64,000 nt of DNA from Lichenicola sp964249735 (lineage in GTDB: Bacteria > Pseudomonadota > Alphaproteobacteria > Acetobacterales > Acetobacteraceae). Below, in pieces: positions 53,910 to 63,368 of this stretch; the first letter of the stretch is position 1, and every line of letters starts with the position of its first letter. The DNA lies in NCBI GenBank assembly GCA_964249735.1, contig CAXUDP010000009.1:1-64000 (forward strand), read 5' to 3'. The notes under the pieces are model-generated. The model did no database searches, was not told the origin of the DNA, and saw only the letters and a program-made list of their open reading frames with translations. Made by a program: the position numbers and the translations under genes.

Positions 53910-54913
53910 GGCACCAGCTCCGGCTGCGTCGCCGGGCGCAGCCGGCGCAGCTCGGCCGCCTGCCAGGCCAGCAGCGACGGCACGCCGAGCGCCAGGTCGC
54001 GCCCGCGGCGCAGCAGGCTCAAACCGAACGACAGATGCGGGTCGAGCCCGAACAGGCTGCCGAGCGCCACATAGGCCGCTTCCTGCACGCCGAGCGCCGC
54101 CGGCACCAGGAACGACACCGACAGCACGCCGCTGGCGACCCCCTCGATCGCCATCGCCTCGCCGAACCCGATCGGCGCCCCGAGCAGCCGGTAGGCGAGC
54201 CAGACCCAGCCGGCGCCGGCGGTCCACGCCGACAGGTGGATCAGGCAGGCGCAGGCGAGTCGGCCCGGTCTGGCATAGAACCGGTCGAGCCGGTCCTGCA
54301 GGGTGGCGATGCCGCTTCGCAGCGCGCCCTGCCATTGGCCGGCGACGTGGCGCCCCAGCCCCTCGATGCCGCGACGGAACAGCCCGGACGCGCTGCGCTG
54401 CATCCAGACGAAGGCCACCATCGCCGCCGCCATCAGCGCCATGCCCAGCGTCACCGGGCCGGCCAGGCTGCTGTCCGGCCTGCGGTCGAGCAGGAACAGC
54501 AGGCCGAGCAGCACGAACAGGATCTGGCCGCTCACCTCCACGGTGACGTCGACCACGTTGGCGGCCGAGGCTTCCGGCCAGCCGACGGCGCCGCGACGAC
54601 GGGTGGCCGGGAAGCAGGTGGCGCGTATGGCGATCAGGATGCCGCCGAGCTGGGAGAACGGCAGGCAGGTGGTGGCCCCTTCCCGCACCAGCCGGGCGGC
54701 GAACAGCCGGAGGAAGCCGATTCCGGGACAGGCGACGCTCCAGGCGCCGGCGAGCACGAGGTCGGTGGCGAGCTGCACCGCAACCAGGGCCGCGAAGCCG
54801 CCGAGGCCGACCGACAACAGCGCCTTGAGCACGGCGCTCGCGCCGAGCCAGCCGGTGAACGCCGTGATCAGCAGGAGGCCCAGCACCGCCAGCAGGATCG
54901 AGACCGTCTTCAA
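53906..54913 (-). CDS. hpnL: HpnL-like hopanoid-associated membrane protein
   Basis: A 335-residue polytopic protein of the lysylphosphatidylglycerol-synthase-TM/HpnL group, with about eight helices, FSQLGGILIAIRATCF, and VSFLVPAALGVQEAAYVALGSLFGLDP, a signature of flippase-like proteins (GVxEAA). HpnL in other bacteria is linked to hopanoid transport or membrane organisation. TTG at 54913 follows GAAAGGCCG. It is divergent from hpnA, 173 nt away. The symbol rests on similarity and context, so treat it as probable. Confidence 0.7.
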   Translation of the reverse strand: MKTVSILLAVLGLLLITAFTGWLGASAVLKALLSVGLGGFAALVAVQLATDLVLAGAWSVACPGIGFLRLFAARLVREGATTCLPFSQLGGILIAIRATCFPATRRRGAVGWPEASAANVVDVTVEVSGQILFVLLGLLFLLDRRPDSSLAGPVTLGMALMAAAMVAFVWMQRSASGLFRRGIEGLGRHVAGQWQGALRSGIATLQDRLDRFYARPGRLACACLIHLSAWTAGAGWVWLAYRLLGAPIGFGEAMAIEGVASGVLSVSFLVPAALGVQEAAYVALGSLFGLDPHLSFGLSLLRRGRDLALGVPSLLAWQAAELRRLRPATQPELVP

Positions 54914-55086
54914 GCGGGCGGCCTTTCGGGCATGAGGGCGAGGACGCGGGGCTGCGCCGCCGAAGCTCCTACACCGTCGGCGACCGGGCTTCCACCTCCG
55001 CCGCGACAACCGCCGGCCACGCGGCGCTTTGACCGCACCGGCCGGGCCGGGCAGATACGGGCGGCGCTGTTCGAGGAGACGGAGCC
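54914..55086. promoter_or_regulatory. Divergent region between hpnL and hpnA
   Basis: This spacer must drive the hpnA operon and hpnL-tyrA. A TTGACC hexamer at 55029-55034 could be the hpnA -35, but no good -10 follows at 16-18 nt. I see no other structure. Confidence 0.3.
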
Positions 55087-56079
55087 ATGCCCAAGCCGAT
55101 CCTGGTCACCGGTGCCACCGGCTTCGTCGGCTCGGCGGTGGCGCACGCGCTCCAGGCGCGCGGACACCGGCTGCGCCTGCTGGTGCGCAGGCGCGCCGAC
55201 CGGCAGAACCTCGAAGGGCTGGACGCGGAGGAGGTGGAGGGCGACCTCCGGCGTCCGGACACCTTCGCCGATGCGCTCGCCGGATGCGGCGCCCTGTTCC
55301 ACATCGCCGCCGACTACCGGCTCTGGGTGCCGGACCCGGCGACGATGATGCAGGCCAACGTCGAGGGCACCCGGCAGCTCATGCTGGCGGCGCAGGCGGC
55401 CGGGGTGGAGCGGATCGTGTACTGCTCCTCGGTCGCAGCCCTCGGGCTGGTCGGCGACGGCAGCGTGGCGGACGAGGCCACGCCGGTGCACGAGCACGCG
55501 GTCATCGGCATCTACAAGCGCTCGAAGTACCGCGCCGAGCAGGAGGTGCTGGCGCTGGTGCGCGAACGGGGCCTGCCGGCGGTGATCGTCAACCCGTCCA
55601 CGCCGATCGGCCCGCGCGACGTCAAGCCGACCCCCACCGGGGCGATGATACGCGACGCCGCCGCCGGCCGGATGCCCGCCTTCGTCGACACGGGCTTGAA
55701 CATCGTTCACGTGGATGACGTGGCCGAGGGCCACCTGCTGGCGTTCGAGCGCGGCCAGGTCGGCGAACGCTACATCCTGGGCGGCGAGAACTGGTCGCTG
55801 AGGACCCTGTTCGGGCTGGTGTCGGAGGTGGCGGGGGTGAAGGCGCCGCGGATCGAGCTGAGCCAGCGGGTGCTGTGGCCGGTGGCGGTCGCCTCCGAGG
55901 CGCTGGCGCGCGGCGTCGGGATCGAGCCTCGCGTCACCCGGGAGATGCTGGCGATGTCGCGCAAGAAGATGTTCTTCTCGTCGGCCAAGGCGCGGCGGGA
56001 GCTGGGCTACAGCCCACGCCCAGCCCGCGCCGCGGTCGAGGACGCCGTGGCTTGGTTCCGCGCGCACGGGATGGTGTGA
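55087..56079 (+). CDS. hpnA: Hopanoid-associated sugar epimerase HpnA
   Basis: A 330-residue extended SDR: ILVTGATGFVGSAVAHAL for NAD binding, YCSSVAALG, the catalytic YxxxK in GIYKRSKYRAEQ, and VNPSTPIGPRD, which is typical of HpnA. It is thought to act in composite hopanoid side-chain synthesis. The end has FSSAKARRELGYSPRPARAA. ATG at 55087 follows CGAGGAGACGGAGCC. The stop overlaps hpnB (GTGA). It is the first gene of the operon. Confidence 0.9.
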   Translation: MPKPILVTGATGFVGSAVAHALQARGHRLRLLVRRRADRQNLEGLDAEEVEGDLRRPDTFADALAGCGALFHIAADYRLWVPDPATMMQANVEGTRQLMLAAQAAGVERIVYCSSVAALGLVGDGSVADEATPVHEHAVIGIYKRSKYRAEQEVLALVRERGLPAVIVNPSTPIGPRDVKPTPTGAMIRDAAAGRMPAFVDTGLNIVHVDDVAEGHLLAFERGQVGERYILGGENWSLRTLFGLVSEVAGVKAPRIELSQRVLWPVAVASEALARGVGIEPRVTREMLAMSRKKMFFSSAKARRELGYSPRPARAAVEDAVAWFRAHGMV

Positions 56080-57248
56080 CGCCGGTGCTGGTGCTGGCCT
56101 GCGCGACGCTGCTGGTCTGGATCGGGCTGACCCTTGGCCACGGCCGGTTCTGGCAGGCGGGTCCGGTGTTGCGGCCGGTGCGGGCGGCGCCGGACCGTGC
56201 CTGGCCGCCGGTGTCGGTGGTGGTCCCGGCACGGGACGAGGCGGAGCACGTCGCGGCCTGCCTCGGCTCGCTGCTGGCGCAGGACTACCCGGGGCGGTTC
56301 CGGATCGTGCTGGTGGACGATCGCAGCACCGACGGCACCGGTGCGATCGCGCGCGGGCTCGGCGCCGCGCCGGACCGGCTGGTGGTGCTGGACGGTGCGG
56401 CGCGTCCTCCCGGTTGGAGCGGCAAGCTGTGGGCGCTGGCGCAGGGGGTGGCGGAGGCACGGCGGCTCGACGGGAACGAGGACGGTTTCTTCTTGTTGTG
56501 CGACGCCGACATCACCCATGCGCCGTCCCACCTCCTCACCCTGGTGGACAAGGCGCAGCGCGCGGGGCTCGACCAGGTGTCGGAGATGGTGGCGCTGAAC
56601 TGCGAAAGCCCGGCCGAGCGCGCCCTGGTGCCGGCCTTCGTGTTCTTCTTCCAGCTGCTGTACCCGTTCGCGCGGGTCAACGATCCACGCAGCCGCACCG
56701 CGGCTGCGGCGGGGGGCACGGTGCTGATCCGGCGCACCGCCCTGACGCGGATCGGCGGCATCGAGGCGCTGCGCGGGGCGCTGATCGACGACGTGACGCT
56801 GGCGATGCGGGTCAAGCGCAGCGGCGGCGCGATCTGGCTCGGGCACTCGATGCTGGCCCGCTCGATCCGCCCATATCCGGGAGCTGCCGACGTGTGGCGC
56901 ATGGTGGCGCGCACCGCCTACGTGCAGCTGCGCTTCTCCCCGCTGCTGCTGCTCGGCACGGTGGGCGGCATGGTGCTGGTGTGGATCGCGCCGCTGTGGA
57001 CGCTGCTGGCGGGGCATGGAGCGGCGCGATGGGTCGGGGGGGCTGCCTGGCTGCTGTCCACCGCCTCGTTCCTGCCGACGCTGCGCCGGTTCCGCTTGTC
57101 GCCGGCCTGGGCGCTGTTGCTGCCCCCGATCGCGTCGTTCTACACCCTGGCCACCATCGGATCGGCCGTGGACCATCATCGTGGCCGCGGCGTGGTCTGG
57201 AAGAGCCGCGCCTATCGCGACGGCGGGAAGGACGCGACCGTCACATGA
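56076..57248 (+). CDS. hpnB: Hopanoid-associated glycosyltransferase HpnB
   Basis: A 390-residue GT2 enzyme with an N-terminal membrane helix (LVLACATLLVWIGLTLG) and several C-terminal ones. The GT-A core shows VSVVVPARDEAEHVAACLGS, RIVLVDDRSTDGTGAIA, the GWSGKLWALAQG loop, LLCDADITHAP with the DxD, and GGIEALRGALIDDVTLA. It is conserved in hopanoid clusters, with an exact reaction not established. GTG at 56076 overlaps the hpnA stop, and its own stop overlaps hpnC (ATGA). Confidence 0.9.
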   Translation: MTPVLVLACATLLVWIGLTLGHGRFWQAGPVLRPVRAAPDRAWPPVSVVVPARDEAEHVAACLGSLLAQDYPGRFRIVLVDDRSTDGTGAIARGLGAAPDRLVVLDGAARPPGWSGKLWALAQGVAEARRLDGNEDGFFLLCDADITHAPSHLLTLVDKAQRAGLDQVSEMVALNCESPAERALVPAFVFFFQLLYPFARVNDPRSRTAAAAGGTVLIRRTALTRIGGIEALRGALIDDVTLAMRVKRSGGAIWLGHSMLARSIRPYPGAADVWRMVARTAYVQLRFSPLLLLGTVGGMVLVWIAPLWTLLAGHGAARWVGGAAWLLSTASFLPTLRRFRLSPAWALLLPPIASFYTLATIGSAVDHHRGRGVVWKSRAYRDGGKDATVT

Positions 57249-58120
57249 ACGCTGCTGTTGGGGAGCCGGCCAGCCGCGTCGCCGACGTGTCGTCCGGCAA
57301 GGGAAGTGCCGACGAGAACTTTCCTGTGGGCTCGGTGCTGATCGCGCCCCGTCTGCGTCCGCACGTCCATGCCTACTACGCGTTCGCCCGCGCGATCGAC
57401 GACATCGCCGACAGCGCCATGCTGCCGGCGGGGGAGAAGCTGGCGCGGCTGGACGCGATGGAGGCGGTGCTGCTGGGTCGGGCCGGCGGATGCGACGGCG
57501 CCGGGCGGCAGGAGGTGGCGAGCGCGGTGCGGCTGCGTGCGAGCCTGGCCGAGACCGGCATCACGCCTGCACGCGGCACCGACCTCATCGTGGCGTTCCG
57601 GCAGGACGCGGTGAAGACCCGCTACGACACCTGGGACGAGCTGGCGTGGTACTGCCGCTACTCGGCGAACCCGGTCGGGCTTTACCTGCTTGACCTGCAC
57701 GGGGAGGACACGGCGAGCCATCCGGCCTCGGACGCGCTGTGCACCGCGCTGCAGGTGCTCAACCACCTGCAGGACTGCCGCGACGACCTTCTGACCCTTG
57801 ACCGCTGCTACCTGCCGCAGGACTGGCTGCGCGAGGCGGGCGAGGACGTCGACGCGGTGCGCTGGGAGCGAACCGGACCCCGCCTGCGCCGGGTGCTGGA
57901 CCGCTGCCTGGACAAGGTCGACCGGCTGAACCGGGTGGCATCCACCCTTCCGGGGGCGATCAGGGACCGGCGCATGCGCCTGGAGGCCGCGGTGATCGTA
58001 GCACTGTCGCACCGGCTGGCGCGGCGGCTGCGACGCGAGGATCCGCTGGACCGACGGGTCAGGCTGCGACGGAGCGACGCCGTGCGCAGCCTCGTCTCGG
58101 CGCTGCGGCACGTGCGGTGA
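57245..58120 (+). CDS. hpnC: Hydroxysqualene synthase HpnC
   Basis: A 291-residue squalene/phytoene-synthase-fold enzyme: YAFARAIDDIADS with the first Asp-rich motif, FRQDAVKTRYDTWDELAWYC, and LNHLQDCRDDLLTLDRCYLP with the second Asp-rich motif in variant form. HpnC converts presqualene diphosphate to hydroxysqualene in the HpnC-D-E route to squalene. It overlaps hpnB and hpnD by 4 nt each, suggesting coupled synthesis of the three enzymes. Confidence 0.92.
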   Translation: MNAAVGEPASRVADVSSGKGSADENFPVGSVLIAPRLRPHVHAYYAFARAIDDIADSAMLPAGEKLARLDAMEAVLLGRAGGCDGAGRQEVASAVRLRASLAETGITPARGTDLIVAFRQDAVKTRYDTWDELAWYCRYSANPVGLYLLDLHGEDTASHPASDALCTALQVLNHLQDCRDDLLTLDRCYLPQDWLREAGEDVDAVRWERTGPRLRRVLDRCLDKVDRLNRVASTLPGAIRDRRMRLEAAVIVALSHRLARRLRREDPLDRRVRLRRSDAVRSLVSALRHVR

Positions 58121-58974
58121 TGGGGCCGCTCGGATGCATGGAAGCGGACCTTGCGGCGGTCGCGGAGATCGTGCGCCGCTCCGGCACCTCGTTCGGCCGC
58201 GGCATGCGCGTGCTGCCGCCGGACCGGCGCTACGCCATGTTCGCGATCTACGCCTTCTGCCGGCTGGTGGACGACGTGGCCGACGAGGAGGCGCCGTTCG
58301 CCGACAAGGCTCCGCAGCTCGACGCCTGGCGCGGCCGGATCGCCGGCCTGTATCGCGGCATCGCCGGGGACGCGCTGGACCGGGTGCTGATGGCGGCGAT
58401 CCGTCGCTACAGCCTCAGGCAGGCGGACTTCGACGCGGTGATCGACGGCATGCAGATGGACGCCGAAACGGTGATCGTCGCCCCGCCCTTCGCCACCTTC
58501 GACCTGTATTGCGACCGGGTGGCGTCGGCGGTCGGGCGGCTGTCGGTGCGGGCGTTCGGGGACCCGTCGGCGGCGGCCGAGGAGGTCGCGCACCATCTCG
58601 GCCGGGCGCTGCAGATCACCAACATCCTGCGCGACCTGGGCGAGGACGCCCAACGCGGGCGGCTCTACCTGCCGGCCGAGGCGCTGGACCGGGCCGGGGT
58701 GCCGCACGATCCCCCGTCGGCACTGGGCTCGCCTGGCCTGCCGGAGGCGTGCCGCGACCTGGCCGGGCGGGCGGAGGCGCATTTCCGTGCCGCCCGCGAG
58801 GCGATGCGGCGCTGCGACCGCCGGGCGATGCGGCCGGCGCGGTTGATGGCGGCGGGCTACGGCGCGATCCTGGCGACGCTGGTGGCGGGCGGCTGGCGCG
58901 AGCCGGCGCGACGGGTCTCGGTGCCGCGCTGGCGCAAGCTGCTGGTCGCCTCGCGCGCCGTGCTGCCGGTCTGA
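58117..58974 (+). CDS. hpnD: Presqualene diphosphate synthase HpnD
   Basis: A 285-residue enzyme with the same fold as HpnC and canonical motifs: FAIYAFCRLVDDVADEE (first DxxxD) and LGRALQITNILRDLGEDAQRG (second DxxxD), plus RLYLPAEAL. It condenses two farnesyl diphosphates to presqualene diphosphate. GTG at 58117 overlaps the hpnC stop; ATG at 58120 is an equally good start. hpnE follows after 5 nt. Confidence 0.93.
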   Translation: MMGPLGCMEADLAAVAEIVRRSGTSFGRGMRVLPPDRRYAMFAIYAFCRLVDDVADEEAPFADKAPQLDAWRGRIAGLYRGIAGDALDRVLMAAIRRYSLRQADFDAVIDGMQMDAETVIVAPPFATFDLYCDRVASAVGRLSVRAFGDPSAAAEEVAHHLGRALQITNILRDLGEDAQRGRLYLPAEALDRAGVPHDPPSALGSPGLPEACRDLAGRAEAHFRAAREAMRRCDRRAMRPARLMAAGYGAILATLVAGGWREPARRVSVPRWRKLLVASRAVLPV

Positions 58975-58979
58975 TATTC

Positions 58980-60311
58980 ATGAACATTGTTCACGTGATC
59001 GGCGGCGGCCTGGCCGGGTTGTCGTCGGCCCTCACCCTGGCGGAGGCCGGGCGCCGCGTGGTGGTGTATGAGGCCGGGCCGGCCTGCGGCGGGCGGGCGC
59101 GTTCCTACCACGACCGGCATCTCGGCTGCCGGCTCGACAACGGCAACCACCTGCTGCTGTCGGCCAACCGGACCGTGTTCGACTACCTCGACCGGACCGG
59201 CGCACGGGACAGCCTGGTCGGGCCGGGCGAGCCGATCTTCCCGTTCCACGACCTGTCGTCGGGGCTCGGCTGGACGCTGCGGCTGTCGGCCGGCCGGGTG
59301 CCGTGGTGGGTGCTGGCGCGTGGGCGGCGGGTGCCGGGGATGCGGCTCGGCGAGCTCGGCGGCCTCCTGCGGCTCCTGCGGGCAGGACCGGACGCGGTGG
59401 TGGCCGACTGCCTGCGGCCGGGCGCCCTGGCGGACCGGCTGATGGTGCCGCTGGCGGTGTCGGTGCTGAACACGCGGCCGGAGCAGGGAAGTGCCGCGCT
59501 GATGGGGCGGGTGATGCGGGAAAGCATGGCCAAGGGGGGATCGGCCTGCGTGCCGTGGTTCCCGCGGGAAGGGCTGTCCGAAAGCCTGGTGGATCCGGCG
59601 CTGGTCCGGCTGGGAGCGCTGGGCGCGGTGATCCGCACCGGGAGCCGGGTGACGGGACTCGGGCTGGCGGATGGCCGGGTCGACCGCCTGCGCCTGCCTG
59701 GCGGGGAGGTCGCGCTGGACGGCGACGACGCGGTGGTGCTGGCGCTGCCGGCGCAGACGGTGCGCGACGTGGCGGCGGAGGCGCTGCCTGGGCTGGTGGT
59801 GCCGGACGCGTTCGAGAGCATCCTGAACCTGCATTACCGCGCCGACGTGGACGGGCATCTGTGCGGCGACCTGGCGCGGGCGCGCTTCGCCGGCGTGGTC
59901 GGCGGCGTCGCCGAGTGGGTGTTCGTCAAGCCCGGCATCCTGTCGGTGACGGTGAGTGCGGCCAACCATCTGGCCGGCGACGCGCCGGAGGCGCTCGCGG
60001 GCAGGATCTGGCGCGAGCTGCGCGCGGTGGTCGGACCGTTCCTGCGGCCGGGCGTATCCCCGGACGTGTTGCCGGAGGCGCTGCCGCCCTACCGCGTGGT
60101 GCGGGAGAAGCGCGCCACCTTCGCCGCCACCCCGGCGCAGGAACGGCTGCGGCCGGAATGTCGCACCGCGGTAGCGAACCTCGTGCTGGCCGGCGACTGG
60201 ACCGCCACAGGCTTGCCCGCCACCATCGAAGGTGCAATGAGGTCCGGCGTGGCAGCCGCGAACGCGCTGTCATTCCTATCCGGGCCGCCGGCTTCCGGTA
60301 GCCGCCACTGA
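58980..60311 (+). CDS. hpnE: Hydroxysqualene dehydroxylase HpnE
   Basis: A 443-residue flavin amine-oxidase-like enzyme: MNIVHVIGGGLAGLSSALTL for FAD binding, GGRARSYHDRHLGCRLDNGNH, and the C-terminal LVLAGDWTATGLPATIEGAMRSG. It reduces hydroxysqualene to squalene with FADH2, completing the HpnCDE pathway. ATG at 58980 is 5 nt after hpnD; similar in length to other HpnE proteins. The cyclase gene follows 63 nt downstream. Confidence 0.92.
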   Translation: MNIVHVIGGGLAGLSSALTLAEAGRRVVVYEAGPACGGRARSYHDRHLGCRLDNGNHLLLSANRTVFDYLDRTGARDSLVGPGEPIFPFHDLSSGLGWTLRLSAGRVPWWVLARGRRVPGMRLGELGGLLRLLRAGPDAVVADCLRPGALADRLMVPLAVSVLNTRPEQGSAALMGRVMRESMAKGGSACVPWFPREGLSESLVDPALVRLGALGAVIRTGSRVTGLGLADGRVDRLRLPGGEVALDGDDAVVLALPAQTVRDVAAEALPGLVVPDAFESILNLHYRADVDGHLCGDLARARFAGVVGGVAEWVFVKPGILSVTVSAANHLAGDAPEALAGRIWRELRAVVGPFLRPGVSPDVLPEALPPYRVVREKRATFAATPAQERLRPECRTAVANLVLAGDWTATGLPATIEGAMRSGVAAANALSFLSGPPASGSRH

Positions 60312-60374
60312 CCCGAGCGAGCGCAGGATGACCCATCCTTCCCCGCTCCGGCCACCAGCCGGCCGGAGCATCCC

Positions 60375-62357
60375 ATGCTGAGCACCCTGGAGAAGCCCGC
60401 CCCGGTGGCCGAGGCCGACGACGACGTGCTGGCCGACGCGATCGTGCGGGCTCAGGACGCGCTGTCGGGGCGGCAGCGTCCGGACGGGCACTGGGTGTTC
60501 GACCTGGAAGCCGACGCCACCATCCCGGCCGAGTTCATCCTGCTCGAGCACTACCTGGACCGCATCGACCCGGCGCTGGAGGAAAGGCTCGGGATCTACC
60601 TGCGCCGGATCCAGGGCGCGCATGGCGGCTGGCCGCTGTATCACGAGGGCCGGTTCGACCTGTCCGCCAGCGTCAAGGCGTATTTCGCGCTCAAGGCGGT
60701 CGGCGACGACCCGGAGGCGCCGCACATGCGACGGGCGCGCGACGCGATCCTCGCCGCCGGAGGGGCCGAGCGAGCCAACGTGTTCACCCGGTTCCAGCTC
60801 GCCCTGTACGGCGAGATCCCGTGGCGCGGCACGCCGGTCATGCCGGTCGAGATCGTGCTGCTGCCACGCTGGTTCTTCTTCAACATCTGGAACATGTCGT
60901 ACTGGTCGCGCACCGTGGTGGTGCCGCTGGTGGTGCTGGCGGCCCTGCGGCCGCGGGCGCGCAACCCGCGCGGCGTGCACGTCCGCGAGCTGTTCCGGCA
61001 GGACCCGGAGCGGGTGCGCGACTGGACCCGCGGGCCATACCGCTCCGCCTGGGGCCCGGTGTTCAAGCTGGTGGACCAGCTGCTCCGCCCGGTCGAGCGG
61101 ATGATGCCGCCTCCGGTGCGCAGGCGCGCGATAAGGGCGGCGCAGCAGTTCATCGCCCCGCGCCTGAACGGGGGCGACGGGCTCGGCGCGATCTATCCGG
61201 CGATGGCCAACAGCGTGATGATGTTCGACGCGCTGGGGGCCAGGCTCGACGGGCCGGACGCGGACCCGGCGGCGGCCACCGCCTGGGCGTCGGTGCGCCG
61301 GCTGCTGGTCGAGCAGGACGGGGAAGCGTTCTGCCAGCCCTGCATGTCGCCGGTCTGGGATACGGCACTCGCCGGCCACGCCCTGGCCGAGGCGGCCTCG
61401 GCGGTGGAGGGGATTGCCTCCGAGGCGACGGCGGCGCGTCTGGACGGGGCGGCCGGATGGCTGCGCCCGCTGCAGGTGCTGGACATCAAGGGCGATTGGG
61501 CGTTGCGCAACCCGAGCCTGCCGCCCGGCGGCTGGGCGTTCCAGTACAACAACCCGCACTACCCGGACGTGGACGACACCGCGGTGGTCGGCATGCTGCT
61601 GCACCGGCACGACCCGTCCGGCAACGCCGAGGCGCTGGCGCGGGCGCGCACCTGGATCAACGGCATGCAGAGCACGAACGGCGGCTGGGGCGCGTTCGAC
61701 ATCGACAACGACACCGACATCCTCAACCACCTGCCCTTCTCAGACCACGGCGCGCTGCTGGACCCGCCGACCGCCGACGTCACCGCGCGCTGCCTGTCGT
61801 TCCTGGGCCAGCTCGGCCTGGAAGCGGACCGGCCGGTGGTGGCGCGCGGGATCGCCTTCCTGCGACGCGAGCAGGAGGCGGACGGGTCCTGGTTCGGACG
61901 CTGGGGCACCAACTACGTTTACGGCACCTGGTCGGTGCTGTGCGCGCTGAACGCGGTGGGCGTGCCGCCGGAAGATCCGGCGGTGGTGCGGGCGGTGGAC
62001 TGGCTCATGTCGGTGCAGCGTCCGGACGGCGGCTGGGGCGAGGACTGCGCGACCTTCGAGGATGCCCCGGCGGGACGCTACCACCGCAGCCTGCCGTCGC
62101 AGACCGGCTGGGCGCTGCTCGGGCTGATGGCAGCGGGGCGGCGGGACCACCCGGCGGTGGCGCGCGGCATCGCCCACCTCGTTGCGACCCAGGACGAGGG
62201 CGGCGAGTGGCAGGAGCAGCCGTACAACGCGGTCGGCTTCCCGCGCGTGTTCTACCTGCGCTACCACGGCTACCGGCTGTTCTTCCCGCTGCTGGCGCTG
62301 TCGCGCTACCGCCTGCTCGGCCGCAGCAACAGCAGCCGGGTGTCGTTCGGTTTCTGA
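60375..62357 (+). CDS. shc: Squalene-hopene cyclase
   Basis: A 660-residue cyclase. The protonating DxDDTA motif is DVDDTA around residue 400. Several QW repeats are visible, including GRQRPDGHWVFDLE, GMQSTNGGWGAFD, EQEADGSWFGRWG and VQRPDGGWGED. A hydrophobic loop (PRWFFFNIWNMSYW) fits the membrane-binding channel. It cyclises squalene to hopene and hopanol (also called hpnF). The TGA stop lies inside the first unit of a 15-bp tandem repeat that runs into the second N run, but the C-terminus (SRVSFGF) is intact. Confidence 0.96.
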   Translation: MLSTLEKPAPVAEADDDVLADAIVRAQDALSGRQRPDGHWVFDLEADATIPAEFILLEHYLDRIDPALEERLGIYLRRIQGAHGGWPLYHEGRFDLSASVKAYFALKAVGDDPEAPHMRRARDAILAAGGAERANVFTRFQLALYGEIPWRGTPVMPVEIVLLPRWFFFNIWNMSYWSRTVVVPLVVLAALRPRARNPRGVHVRELFRQDPERVRDWTRGPYRSAWGPVFKLVDQLLRPVERMMPPPVRRRAIRAAQQFIAPRLNGGDGLGAIYPAMANSVMMFDALGARLDGPDADPAAATAWASVRRLLVEQDGEAFCQPCMSPVWDTALAGHALAEAASAVEGIASEATAARLDGAAGWLRPLQVLDIKGDWALRNPSLPPGGWAFQYNNPHYPDVDDTAVVGMLLHRHDPSGNAEALARARTWINGMQSTNGGWGAFDIDNDTDILNHLPFSDHGALLDPPTADVTARCLSFLGQLGLEADRPVVARGIAFLRREQEADGSWFGRWGTNYVYGTWSVLCALNAVGVPPEDPAVVRAVDWLMSVQRPDGGWGEDCATFEDAPAGRYHRSLPSQTGWALLGLMAAGRRDHPAVARGIAHLVATQDEGGEWQEQPYNAVGFPRVFYLRYHGYRLFFPLLALSRYRLLGRSNSSRVSFGF

Positions 62358-62399
62358 TCGGGCGGTTTCTGATCGGGCGGTTTCTGATCGGGCGGTTTC
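62348..62399. repeat. 15-bp tandem repeat at the edge of a gap
   Basis: CGGTTTCTGATCGGG is repeated three times (62348-62392) and a 7-nt partial copy follows before the N run. The first copy contains the shc stop codon. The repeat continues to the gap edge, so the true copy number is unknown and the repeat probably caused the assembly break. Confidence 0.9.
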
Positions 62400-62499
62400 N
62401 NNNNNNNNNNNNNNNNNNNNNNNNNNNNNNNNNNNNNNNNNNNNNNNNNNNNNNNNNNNNNNNNNNNNNNNNNNNNNNNNNNNNNNNNNNNNNNNNNNN
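62400..62499. other. Scaffold gap of 100 N
   Basis: Exactly 100 N follow a tandem repeat. Unlike the gap at 10.8 kb, the right flank does not repeat the left flank, so real sequence is missing here. The missing part lies between shc and hpnG. Confidence 0.95.
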
Positions 62500-62531
62500 T
62501 CCGGTCCGGCGCTGTCGGGAAAGGCTGGCGC

Positions 62532-63185
62532 GTGATCCTGGGCATCGTGGTCGGGCTGGAAGCGGAAGCGGTGCTGGCGCGCAGGCTGGGGGCCCTGGCG
62601 CGGGTGGAGGTCGGCGGCGCCACCGCGTCCGGTGCCGGGCGCGCGGCGAACGCGCTTGTTTCCGGTGGCGCCACCCACCTGCTCAGCTTCGGCCTGGCCG
62701 GCGGCCTCGATCCGGCGCTGCCGCCGGGCGCGGCATTGGTTCCCGACCGCGTGCTGGCCGGCAGCGACGCCTTCGCCTGCGACCCCGGCCTGCGCGGCAG
62801 GCTTGGGAGCGGCCCATTGTCGAGCCTGCTGCACAGCGACGCGCTGGTGTCGGATGCGGCGGAGAAGCGGCATCTGTTCGTCGCCACCGGATGCGCCGCG
62901 CTGGACATGGAAAGCGGTGCCGTGGCGCGTGCGGCCAGGATGGCGGGGCTGCCGTTCGCGGTGCTGCGCGCGGTGTGCGACCCGGCAGGGCGCACGCTGC
63001 CTCCGGCGGCGCGGATCCCGCTGCGTCCGGGCGGGCGGGTGAGCGCCGGCGCCGTCGCGGCCTCGATCCTGCACCAGCCTTCCCAGCTGCCGCTGCTGCT
63101 GGCACTGGGACGTGACGCCGGGTTGGCCAGGCGGACGCTGTTACGCCGCATTAACGCCCTCGCCAAGCTCTTGACGAATGTGTAA
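62532..63185 (+). CDS. hpnG: Hopanoid phosphorylase HpnG
   Basis: A 217-residue member of the purine-nucleoside phosphorylase superfamily: ILGIVVGLEAEAVLARRLG, HLLSFGLAGGLDPALPPGA, and CAALDMESGAVARAARMAG, where the ME-S motif binds ribose. HpnG converts adenosylhopane to ribosylhopane (via phosphoribohopane). GTG at 62532 has GGGAAAGG upstream. It follows shc after a 174-nt stretch that includes the N run. The gene normally upstream in this step, hpnH, is not adjacent. Confidence 0.88.
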   Translation: MILGIVVGLEAEAVLARRLGALARVEVGGATASGAGRAANALVSGGATHLLSFGLAGGLDPALPPGAALVPDRVLAGSDAFACDPGLRGRLGSGPLSSLLHSDALVSDAAEKRHLFVATGCAALDMESGAVARAARMAGLPFAVLRAVCDPAGRTLPPAARIPLRPGGRVSAGAVAASILHQPSQLPLLLALGRDAGLARRTLLRRINALAKLLTNV

Positions 63186-63368
63186 CGGTTGCCTGCGGGA
63201 CAACGGCGGGTCGTCGGGGGCAGGCACGGAATGCGACAGGCTGGACCACGCGCACGGCATCGGGCAACGGAGGCGGCGGAGGCTACGTCCAGGCCTGCGC
63301 CGACCCGGCAGGCGCGGGCACGGGCGCTCAAGATCGGAGCCGACTCACCCCCAACGACCAGGCCAGCC

